From assembly GCA_028697875.1 (NCBI GenBank), contig JAQVEQ010000139.1, positions 1 through 7,648 of the forward strand: a stretch of DNA of 7,648 nucleotides. Direction: 5' to 3'. The notes under the pieces are model-generated. The model did not search any database and was not told the DNA's origin. It saw only the letters and a list, made by a program, of their open reading frames with translations. The translations under genes and the position numbers were made by a program. Below are positions 1 to 5,217 of the stretch, piece after piece (within the stretch, counting starts at the first letter, position 1; every line of letters starts with the position of its first letter). The stretch is from Novosphingobium sp. (GTDB taxonomy: Bacteria; Pseudomonadota; Alphaproteobacteria; Sphingomonadales; Sphingomonadaceae).

Positions 1-471
1 GACGATCGAGCCGATGTTGCCCGCGCCGATCAGGCCGAGCGTCTTGCCGGTGACTTCGACGCCCATGAAGGCGTTCTTCGGCCACAGGCCCTGCTGGGTC
101 TGGGCATTGGCTTCGGGGATCTGGCGGGCCAGCGCGAACATCATGGCGATGGCGTGTTCGGCCGTGGTGATCGAGTTGCCGAACGGCGTGTTCATCACCA
201 CCACGCCCTTGCCGCTGGCGTAGGGAATGTCGACGTTGTCGACGCCGATCCCGGCGCGGCCGATGACCTTGAGATTGGCCGCGGCATCGAGCACTTCCTT
301 GGTCACCTTGGTCGCGGAACGGATCGCAAGGCCGTCATACTCGCCGATGCGGGCGATCAGCTGTTCCGGCGTTTCGCCGGTAATCACGTCGACGTCGCAA
401 CCGCGCTCTTCGAAGATCTTCGCGGCGTTGGGGTCCATCTTGTCCGAGATGAGGACTTTGGGCTTGGTCAT
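1..471 (-). CDS. serA: D-3-phosphoglycerate dehydrogenase, N-terminal part (cut by window edge)
   Basis: Catalyses NAD-dependent oxidation of 3-phosphoglycerate to 3-phosphohydroxypyruvate, the first step of cytosolic serine synthesis. Only the first 157 residues lie in the window; the gene runs off the left edge. The protein begins MTKPKVLISDKMD and shows hallmarks of the D-isomer 2-hydroxyacid dehydrogenase family: an IRSATKV segment at about residues 50-56 (substrate-contacting Arg), GRAGIGVDN at 71-79, NTPFGNS at 94-100, and the start of the Rossmann NAD fold with GLIGAGNIG at about 146-154. The ATG is preceded by an AGGAG Shine-Dalgarno about eight bases upstream. It lies 102 bases downstream of serC on the same strand, so the two are probably one serine-biosynthesis operon. 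Whether a C-terminal ACT regulatory domain is present cannot be seen. Identification is secure from motifs and neighbour. Confidence 0.96.
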   Translation of the reverse strand, partial: MTKPKVLISDKMDPNAAKIFEERGCDVDVITGETPEQLIARIGEYDGLAIRSATKVTKEVLDAAANLKVIGRAGIGVDNVDIPYASGKGVVVMNTPFGNSITTAEHAIAMMFALARQIPEANAQTQQGLWPKNAFMGVEVTGKTLGLIGAGNIGSIV

Positions 472-477
472 GTCATG

Positions 478-494
478 CACTCCTGTGGGGAGTG
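478..494 (-). promoter_or_regulatory. Small hairpin covering the serA ribosome binding site
   Basis: Read on the minus strand this is CACTCC-CCACA-GGAGTG, a perfect 6-bp stem with a five-base loop. The 3' arm contains the AGGAG that serves as the serA Shine-Dalgarno, ending about seven bases before the ATG at 471. The pairing is directly visible; that it lowers or regulates translation is inference. Confidence 0.45.
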
Positions 495-513
495 TCCCTG
501 CCGGTGCAGGGAC
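494..513 (-). repeat. Perfect 8-bp stem-loop in the serC-serA gap
   Basis: The arms GTCCCTGC and GCAGGGAC are perfectly complementary with a four-base loop. It directly abuts the hairpin over the serA ribosome binding site, sharing base 494. There is no T-tract after it in the direction of transcription, so it is unlikely to be an intrinsic terminator. It may stabilise the serA mRNA end or form part of an intercistronic regulatory element. Confidence 0.5.
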
Positions 514-536
514 GGGAATTTCGGGAGAGACGGGAT

Positions 537-563
537 GCCGCCCCCGCACGCGGGGGGAGCGGC
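537..563 (-). repeat. GC-rich stem-loop just downstream of serC
   Basis: The 27-base element begins about ten bases after the serC stop. On the minus strand it can form a nine-pair stem, GCCGCTCCC with GGGGGCGGC, including one U-G pair, around a GC-rich nine-base loop. It is followed by ATCCCGTCTC and not by a run of T, so it does not meet the usual form of an intrinsic terminator. Partial termination, a 3' stability element for serC, or an intercistronic attenuator are all possible. Confidence 0.45.
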
Positions 564-573
564 AATCCGCAAA

Positions 574-1716
574 TCAGGCCTTGAGGACGCCCCAGGCCCA
601 GTCGAGCCAGGGACCGAGCGCTTCGATATCGGCCGTGTCGACCGTGGCGCCGCACCAGATGCGCAGACCGGCCGGGGCATCGCGGTAACCGGCGATGTCG
701 TAGGCCGCGCCTTCGGCTTCGAGCAGGCTGGCGAACTTCTTGATGAAGTCCGCATCGGCGCCTTCGACCGTGAGGCAGACGCTGGTGATCGAGCGGCTGG
801 CCGGATCGGCGCAGAGGTGGCCGAGCCAGTCGCGGGATTCGACAATCGCGTTCAGCGCATCGGCATTGGCCTGGGCACGGGCCTTGAGCCCTTCGAGGCT
901 GCCGACCGACTTGCCCCATTCGAGCGCGGCGATGCAGTCTTCCACCGCCAGCATGGACGGGGTGTTGATCGTTTCGCCCTTGAAGATGCCTTCGATCAGC
1001 TTGGCGCCCCCATCCGGATTTTTCTTCGTCAGGCGGAAGACTTTCGGCAGCGGCCAGGACGGGGTGTAGCTTTCCAGCCGTTCGACCGCGCGCGGGCCAA
1101 GGATCAGCACGCCGTGCGCGCCTTCGCCGCCCAGCACCTTCTGCCAGGAGAACGTGGCAACGTCGATCTTGTCCCACGGAATGTCGTAAGCGAACACGCC
1201 GCTGGTCGCGTCGGCAAAGGACAGGCCTTCGCGGTCGTCGGCGATCCAGTCGCCATTGGGGACGCGCACGCCGGAGGTCGTGCCGTTCCAGGTGAAGATC
1301 ACGTCGTTCGACCAGTCGACCGCGTTCAGGTCCGGCAGCTGGCCGTAGTCGGCGCGCAGGACGGTCGGTTCGAGCTTGAGCTGCTTGAGCGCATCGGTGA
1401 CCCAACCTTCACCGAAGCTTTCCCACGCCAGCGTCGTGACCGGGCGCGCGCCCAGCATTGTCCACATCGCCATTTCGAAAGCGCCGGTATCGGAACCGGG
1501 GACGATCCCGATACGGTGCGTATCGGGCAGCTGCAGCAGTTCGCGCATCAGGTCGATGCAATAGCCGAGACGCGCCTTGCCGATCTTCGCGCGATGCGAG
1601 CGGCCGAGCGATTCGGTGGCGAGCTTGTCGAGGGAATATCCCGGCGGCTTGGCGCAGGGACCGGAAGAGAAGAAAGGACGCGCAGGCTTGCGCGCGGGAT
1701 GCGTATTCTCAGTCAT
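574..1716 (-). CDS. serC: Phosphoserine aminotransferase
   Basis: PLP-dependent enzyme that converts 3-phosphohydroxypyruvate plus glutamate to O-phosphoserine and 2-oxoglutarate, the second step of serine synthesis, in the cytosol. 380 residues, close to the length of the alphaproteobacterial/Methanosarcina-type SerC branch. Visible motifs are FFSSGPCAKPPG near residues 15-26 (N-terminal substrate loop), ESLGRSHRAKIGKARL at about 35-50, VPGSDTGAFEMAMW at 72-85, FTWNGTTSGVR at 141-151, and FSWQKVLGGEGAHG around 189-202, in which Lys193 is the expected PLP Schiff-base lysine. GETINTPSM follows at 247-255. The ATG at 1716 was chosen because the protein starts as expected with MTENTHPARK and has AAGGAGAG about seven bases upstream; an in-frame extension to 2031 would run through the promoter and leader. 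serA follows 102 bases downstream. Confidence 0.97.
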   Translation of the reverse strand: MTENTHPARKPARPFFSSGPCAKPPGYSLDKLATESLGRSHRAKIGKARLGYCIDLMRELLQLPDTHRIGIVPGSDTGAFEMAMWTMLGARPVTTLAWESFGEGWVTDALKQLKLEPTVLRADYGQLPDLNAVDWSNDVIFTWNGTTSGVRVPNGDWIADDREGLSFADATSGVFAYDIPWDKIDVATFSWQKVLGGEGAHGVLILGPRAVERLESYTPSWPLPKVFRLTKKNPDGGAKLIEGIFKGETINTPSMLAVEDCIAALEWGKSVGSLEGLKARAQANADALNAIVESRDWLGHLCADPASRSITSVCLTVEGADADFIKKFASLLEAEGAAYDIAGYRDAPAGLRIWCGATVDTADIEALGPWLDWAWGVLKA

Positions 1717-1721
1717 AAAGA

Positions 1722-1759
1722 CTCTCCTTGCAGAGAGCTCGCGCGGCGTTGGGACCGCG
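1722..1759 (-). promoter_or_regulatory. Two-hairpin 5' leader of serC
   Basis: The predicted serC 5' UTR (about 50 bases) contains two short hairpins. The first is CGCGG/CCGCG at 1742-1746 and 1755-1759 with an eight-base loop. The second is CTCTC/GAGAG at 1722-1726 and 1733-1737, whose 3' arm is part of the AAGGAGAG ribosome binding site. A structured serC leader RNA upstream of serC has been described for some alphaproteobacteria; whether this element belongs to that family is inference from position and shape, since the consensus could not be compared here. Confidence 0.4.
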
Positions 1760-1772
1760 TGGCCCGAAGCCG

Positions 1773-1800
1773 CAAATAGAGACGGCCCCGACTTTGTCAA
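1773..1800 (-). promoter_or_regulatory. Sigma70-type promoter of serC
   Basis: On the minus strand a perfect -35 box TTGACA (1800-1795) is followed after 16 bases by TATTTG (1778-1773) as the -10 box. Transcription would start near 1766, giving a leader of about 50 bases before the serC ATG at 1716. The -35 matches the consensus fully; the -10 is only fair. Confidence 0.6.
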
Positions 1801-1895
1801 CCGGACTGCGCCGGACGGAGTCACATTCCCGCGCCTGGCCCCGCATATGGCCCCGTAGATGGCGGGTTTCGGGAAACCGCCGGCGCCTTTTCGCG

Positions 1896-1910
1896 TTAGC
1901 TCCGTATTAA
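1896..1910 (+). promoter_or_regulatory. CtrA-like binding site (TTAG-N7-TTAA)
   Basis: The sequence reads TTAG, seven bases, then TTAA followed by CC, matching seven of eight fixed positions of the alphaproteobacterial CtrA consensus TTAA-N7-TTAA. It lies 25-39 bases before the ATG of the extensin-like lipoprotein gene, in the divergent gap shared with serC. Position and spacing fit a cell-cycle or envelope regulon gene, but a single near-match in one intergenic region can arise by chance. Confidence 0.35.
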
Positions 1911-1934
1911 CCATGGGTGGGGCAGACAGGTTCC

Positions 1935-2591
1935 ATGTTACGCAAGGCCGCCTTTCTCCTTGCCTTGACCGCGCTGGGCGGATGTTCCCTGGTACCCGAA
2001 GGGAAGGACCGCGCCCGCCCGCCCGCGGCAACCGCGTTCAGCCCGCGCCCCGAAGCCCGCCAGTGCCTGGCCGAACTCGGCCAGACCAAGGCCAATTTAA
2101 CCCCCCTGCCCGACCGCTATTTCGGCGGCGGCTGTTCCGCGCTCAACAGCGTGCAGCTGTCGGCCATGCGGGGCGACTACGAACCGCTGAGCGTGTCCAA
2201 CCTCGGCCCCATGGCCTGTCCGCTGGCAACCGCTTTCGCCACCTGGGCGCGCTACGGCGTCGACCGGGCGGCGCGCGGGATCCTCGGCAGCGGGCTGGTG
2301 CGGATCGAAACCATGGGCAGCTATGCCTGCCGCAATGTCGCGGGCACGGCCCGCCGGTCCGCCCATGCGACGGCCAATGCCGTGGACGTGTCCGCCTTCA
2401 TTCTCGAGGACGGGCGGCGGATCAGCGTGCTGGACGACTGGAGCGGCGGCAGCGCATCGGAACGGCAGTTCCTGCGCCTGGTGCAGGACAGCGCCTGCAA
2501 GCGTTTCGGCACGGTCCTCGGGCCGGGTTACAACGCCGCCCACCGCAACCATTTCCACCTGGAAGTCAGCAGCAGTTCCTTCTGCCGGTAA
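1935..2591 (+). CDS. Extensin-like C-terminal domain lipoprotein
   Basis: A 218-residue exported protein of the extensin-like family (ExtensinC, PF06904), which resembles M15-type peptidoglycan DD-peptidases. The N-terminus MLRKAAFLLALTALGGCSLV is a lipoprotein signal with lipobox LGGC, so Cys17 would be lipidated after cleavage. The mature domain contains the family motifs MGSYACRNV (127-135), RRSAHATANAVDVSAF (140-155), RRISVLDDW (161-169), FGTVLGPGYNAAH (191-203) and HRNHFHLE (203-210). His144, Asp151 and a histidine of the HxxHxH cluster (203, 206, 208) are candidate zinc ligands by analogy to M15 peptidases. A role in cell-wall turnover in the periplasm is inferred from the fold. The ATG at 1935 is preferred over a GTG at 1917 because it starts directly with the signal peptide. 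The ribosome binding site is weak. It is divergent from serC and convergent with the regulator at 2601-3227. Confidence 0.9.
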   Translation: MLRKAAFLLALTALGGCSLVPEGKDRARPPAATAFSPRPEARQCLAELGQTKANLTPLPDRYFGGGCSALNSVQLSAMRGDYEPLSVSNLGPMACPLATAFATWARYGVDRAARGILGSGLVRIETMGSYACRNVAGTARRSAHATANAVDVSAFILEDGRRISVLDDWSGGSASERQFLRLVQDSACKRFGTVLGPGYNAAHRNHFHLEVSSSSFCR

Positions 2592-2600
2592 CGCCGCAGG

Positions 2601-3227
2601 CTAGCGGGACTTGCGGTCTCCGTCCGCCAGACCGGCTTCCAGCCGCACGCGCACTGCCTCCGCCGCATGGCGGGCGCCCAGTTTGCGCATCATGCTCGCG
2701 CGGTGTATCTCGACCGTGCGCGGACTGATTTTCAGCGCCTGCGCAATTTCCTTGTTGCTGTTGCCTTCCGCCAGCTGGTCGAGCACTTCCCGTTCCCGGC
2801 GGCTGAGCCCCGCCAGGCGGCTGCGCGCGGCGACCATGCGCCGGCGGGTGTCGGTATGCCCTTCGATTTCGCTTGCGGCGGCTTCGACAAGGGCGGCGAG
2901 CCGGCCGGAATCGAGTGGCAGGGCAACATAATCGAGCGCGCCCGCCTTGATCGCGGCGACCGCGGATTCGACATCGGGCTCGGCATGAACGCCGACCACG
3001 GGCAACCAGATCCCGGCAGCGCCGAGCTGGGCGAGAATGCCCGGCACTCCGCCCCCGGCCGCATCGTCGCAAGCGATGACGACCCCTTCGCGCAGCGGGC
3101 GGTTGAGCAATTCCTCCACCGTCTCGTAAACTTCCGCGTGATGACCGAGAAGGAAGGCGTTCTGGGCGCCCTCAGCGCGGAAACGGTCCGCGCCCCCGAG
3201 AAAGTGAATGACAAGCCCCTGTTCCAT
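2601..3227 (-). CDS. LuxR/FixJ-type regulator with degenerate receiver domain
   Basis: 208 residues: an N-terminal receiver-like domain (about 1-120), a linker, and a C-terminal LuxR/GerE helix-turn-helix. The HTH is clear: LSRREREVLDQLAEG (141-155) then NSNKEIAQALKISPRTVEIH (156-175) and MMRKLGARHAAEAVR. The receiver keeps the family outline (AIKAGALDYVALPL at about 92-105, comparable to FixJ KAGAVDFIEKPF), but its active site looks lost. The first-strand acidic pair is replaced by Gly-Gly (11-12), the phospho-accepting Asp position aligns with Cys53 next to Asp54-Asp55, and the conserved Lys before the final Pro is Leu103. It may therefore act without phosphorylation. The ATG at 3227 has no strong Shine-Dalgarno. 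No sensor kinase lies beside it. The target genes are unknown. Confidence 0.85.
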   Translation of the reverse strand: MEQGLVIHFLGGADRFRAEGAQNAFLLGHHAEVYETVEELLNRPLREGVVIACDDAAGGGVPGILAQLGAAGIWLPVVGVHAEPDVESAVAAIKAGALDYVALPLDSGRLAALVEAAASEIEGHTDTRRRMVAARSRLAGLSRREREVLDQLAEGNSNKEIAQALKISPRTVEIHRASMMRKLGARHAAEAVRVRLEAGLADGDRKSR

Positions 3228-3268
3228 GCGATCGACGATGGCGCACCAAACCCTCTGAATACAAAACG

Positions 3269-3297
3269 ATTTTAGCCCAATATGGGTTAATTATCAC
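3269..3297 (-). promoter_or_regulatory. Possible promoter/operator region of the LuxR-type gene
   Basis: This AT-rich patch upstream of the regulator contains TAAAAT on the minus strand (3274-3269), a fair -10 box about 40 bases before the ATG. No good -35 is present at the right distance (GTGATA at 3297-3292). An inverted repeat CCCA-ATA-TGGG (3276-3286) sits in the spacer and could be an operator. All of this is weak, based on base composition and position. Confidence 0.25.
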
Positions 3298-3398
3298 ACG
3301 ATACCGGCGCACCCGCCAAGCAGGTTCGCAAAAAACGGCCCGAAACGGTGTCGCAATGCCGGAAACGCATATCCGCGCCGGAATTGACGCAATTTTAC

Positions 3399-3932
3399 CT
3401 AAATATCGTCCTTTTCCAAATCACAGACGCACGAAACGAGATTGTTCATCGAATTGAATCCGTACTTCGTCAAGGAGATGTAAATTCTTCTCCGGTCGAC
3501 CTTGTCAGATATTCTCCGTATTACCCCGCACTCTTCAAGTTTCGATATGTAACGAAGCGCGGTTGTAGACGGAACTTGTGCAGCAAGGCACAATTGCTTC
3601 ACCAGGCGATCCTCGCCTTTCAGTGCCGCTATGAACAGATCAAGCAATATGTCCCACGACGGCTCGCCAAATATTTCCCTCGGCAGGAATGCATACCGGC
3701 TCTTGCGCAACCCGGACAGGCGCTCCGCAACCTGAAGGACCCTCTCCTTGCTGACTTTCCTGTCTTTTTCCTGATTTTCGCCCAACCCCACCTTACCGGC
3801 GATCTTAATGATGGAGTTGGCGATCTGGAGCAACTGGTCATAGCTCTCCGATCGACTTTCGTCCTCTTCCGTGGCGAGTCCTCCTTCCCCGCCGTCAAAG
3901 GAGTTCTCTTCGACCTTGCCCCGTTTCGTCAT
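3399..3932 (-). CDS. MarR-like winged-helix DNA-binding protein
   Basis: 177 residues. The N-terminal part is charged and probably flexible (1-35), followed by a helical segment (about 30-75). The C-terminal half is a winged helix-turn-helix: IFGEPSWDILLDLFIAALKG (88-106), a likely recognition helix around VPSTTALRYISKLEECGVI (120-138), and a basic wing with DKVDRRRIYISLT (143-155). The FGEP-W and PSTTALR-I-LEE-G pattern is one I associate with a MarR-related family widespread in sphingomonads, usually of unknown target. The coding sequence is clearly lower in GC than its neighbours: the first two 60-base lines of the gene region (3401-3520) are about 38% and 45% GC, against 57-78% in sample lines elsewhere. 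This suggests acquisition from outside or relaxed selection. The ribosome binding site is weak (AAGG about 13 bases upstream). Confidence 0.75.
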   Translation of the reverse strand: MTKRGKVEENSFDGGEGGLATEEDESRSESYDQLLQIANSIIKIAGKVGLGENQEKDRKVSKERVLQVAERLSGLRKSRYAFLPREIFGEPSWDILLDLFIAALKGEDRLVKQLCLAAQVPSTTALRYISKLEECGVIRRISDKVDRRRIYISLTKYGFNSMNNLVSCVCDLEKDDI

Positions 3933-4372
3933 GATGCCGCGATGCCTTACCCGAATAGTCGTTTATATACGTATATATACATATGCAGACGGCCGCCCGC
4001 CTTTGCCGGAACACGGACGAGTCCGCTTCAGTTGCAACCGGCCATGACCGTCCCGCGCATTTGCACTTTCGGATTCCCACCCTCCCCGACAGGGCGGAAA
4101 TCCAGATTTCGGCAGCCGAGGAGGCGACACAGCCTCCCCCCGATGCGGACGCCCGAACGTTCCCGGAAAAATCGCCGGAACATTGCAATCGAAAAACCGA
4201 AAAGAAGGTTACCGCACAGCGTTACCGCCCGGAAACCATAAAGGCTGCGGCACGCACGCCGGCCAATCCCGATGCGGGCCGAATCCCTTGTAAATCCGCC
4301 GCTGAGCGCGCAATCCCGGACACCTGCGCCCGTCCCGGACGGGACCGGCAGGCACACTCTTTCCCGCTAAAA
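3933..4372. other. 440-base gap without a convincing gene
   Basis: Between the start of the winged-helix gene and the end of anbu no open reading frame resembles a protein family, and no tRNA or rRNA is recognised. It holds an AT-rich palindrome near 3964-3980, a bulged stem-loop GTTC-CCGG/CCGGAAC at 4159-4181, an eight-base direct repeat GTTACCGC at 4208-4215 and 4221-4228, and a small GTCCC/GGGAC hairpin at 4332-4345. No hairpin followed by a T-tract is seen downstream of anbu. A small RNA cannot be excluded. Confidence 0.5.
3964..3980 (-). promoter_or_regulatory. AT-rich palindrome upstream of the winged-helix gene
   Basis: TATATAC-GTATATA (3964-3977) is a perfect 14-bp palindrome, overlapped by a second one, GTATATATAC (3971-3980). 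The block lies about 31-47 bases before the start codon of the winged-helix regulator and contains TATA-like hexamers on the minus strand. This is where a -10 box and an autoregulatory operator for a dimeric MarR-like protein would be expected. The palindromes are seen; the function is inferred. Confidence 0.4.
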
Positions 4373-5137
4373 CTATCCGTCCTGCCTGGCAGGGCCATCG
4401 GTTTCGAAGCTGTAGTCCGGCAATGAATGGAAAGCCGCTTTCAGCGCATCGCCCCAGTTCGAGGAAATGATCTGGAAATATTCGTCGTCCGCCTGAATCC
4501 GGCGTTCGTGGGCCGGTTCGAACCGGTCGCGTTCGAACACCAGCAGATCGAGCGGCATGCCGACGGAAAGATTGGCCTTGAGCGTCGAATCGAACGACAC
4601 CATCAACAGCTTGACCGCGTCCTCGAAACTCATGTCCTGATCGTAGGCGCGGATGATGATCGGCCGGCCGTACTTGGTTTCACCGATCTGGAAAAACGGC
4701 GTATCGAAGCTCGCCTCGATGAAATTGCCTTCCGGGTAGATCAGGAACAGGCGCGGCTCCATGCCCTTGATCTGGCCGGCCAGGATCATCGACGCGGTGA
4801 ACCGCCCTTCCCCCATCTGGCCGTTTTCGCTTTGCGAATCCTGGATCGTCTCGCGCAGCAGCTTGCCGATCTCGGTCGCGACCTGGAACATGGTCGGCGC
4901 CTCGAGCAGCGAGTTCTGCCGTTCCGAAGGCGCCTTGCTGCGTTCTTCCAGCTGGCTGATGACCGCCTGCGTCGTGGCGAGATTGCCAGCCGTCATCAAC
5001 GCGATGATCCGTTCGCCCGGCACCGACCAGTGATGCAGCTTGCGGAACGTCGAGATGTTGTCGACGCCGGAATTGGTGCGGGTGTCGCTCATGAGCACGA
5101 GGCCCTTGTCCAGCATCATCCCAACACAATAGGTCAT
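4373..5137 (-). CDS. anbu: Anbu proteasome-like peptidase
   Basis: 254 residues, belonging to the proteasome-type peptidase family COG3484 (Anbu, 'ancestral beta subunit'), related to HslV and 20S beta subunits. After Met removal Thr2 becomes the N-terminal nucleophile (MTYCVGM), followed by LVLMSDTRTNSG (13-24), where Asp18 corresponds to the proteasome Asp17, and STFRKLHHW (29-37), where Lys33 matches the catalytic lysine. Further family features are IALMTAGNLATTQAV (45-59), YPEGNFIEA and IGETKYGRPI (151-160). Family members form open or ring-like oligomers in the cytosol; their natural substrates are poorly known. The ATG at 5137 was chosen because only this start exposes the threonine; an in-frame extension to 5173 would bury it. 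AGGGGA lies about eight bases upstream. Last gene of the ATP-grasp/alpha-E/transglutaminase/anbu series, 80 bases after the transglutaminase-like gene. Confidence 0.93.
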   Translation of the reverse strand: MTYCVGMMLDKGLVLMSDTRTNSGVDNISTFRKLHHWSVPGERIIALMTAGNLATTQAVISQLEERSKAPSERQNSLLEAPTMFQVATEIGKLLRETIQDSQSENGQMGEGRFTASMILAGQIKGMEPRLFLIYPEGNFIEASFDTPFFQIGETKYGRPIIIRAYDQDMSFEDAVKLLMVSFDSTLKANLSVGMPLDLLVFERDRFEPAHERRIQADDEYFQIISSNWGDALKAAFHSLPDYSFETDGPARQDG

Positions 5138-5148
5138 GCGAAATCCCC

Positions 5149-5208
5149 TGATCGCGGCGCCGCGTCTTGCCACTCAGGGCGCGCTAGCGATCCTGCGCGC
5201 CGCGATCA
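5149..5208 (-). repeat. Perfect 12-bp inverted repeat between the transglutaminase-like gene and anbu
   Basis: The arms TGATCGCGGCGC (5149-5160) and GCGCCGCGATCA (5197-5208) are perfectly complementary, with a 36-base loop. In the mRNA the 3' arm ends directly before GGGGATTTCGC-ATG, so the stem abuts the anbu Shine-Dalgarno. There is no T-tract after it, which argues against a simple terminator. It could set anbu translation, protect a processed mRNA end, or cause partial transcription stop. Confidence 0.6.
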
Positions 5209-5217
5209 ATCGTCCAT

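Noticed and set aside
154..1779. Long plus-strand open frame of 541 codons opposite serA and serC
   Set aside because: It runs antisense to two clearly recognised genes, and its translation is Arg/Asp/Gly-rich low-information sequence with no family motif. It is a product of high-GC codon bias.
1862..1890. Bulged hairpin GCGGGTTT-CGGG-AAACCGC followed by CTTTT
   Set aside because: It resembles a plus-strand terminator but no plus-strand gene ends upstream, and the stem is imperfect with a short T-run.
574..2031. Extended serC reading frame with about 105 extra N-terminal residues
   Set aside because: The extension crosses the TTGACA promoter and the leader, and the family N-terminus with a good ribosome binding site starts at 1716.
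3330..3358. Intrinsic terminator after the winged-helix gene
   Set aside because: There is a run of six T on the minus strand (3335-3330), but only a three-pair stem precedes it, too weak to support the call.
3348..4241. Plus-strand frame of 297 codons opposite the winged-helix gene
   Set aside because: The minus strand has a recognisable winged-helix domain; the plus-strand product has no motif and no ribosome binding site.
3895..4426. Possible small proteins at 3895-4188 (minus) and 3983-4426 (plus)
   Set aside because: Neither has a family motif or a credible ribosome binding site; the first overlaps the winged-helix start and the second runs into the anbu 3' end.
4373..5173. Longer anbu start at 5173
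   Set aside because: It would place 12 residues before the essential N-terminal threonine and cross the inverted repeat; the start at 5137 has its own Shine-Dalgarno.
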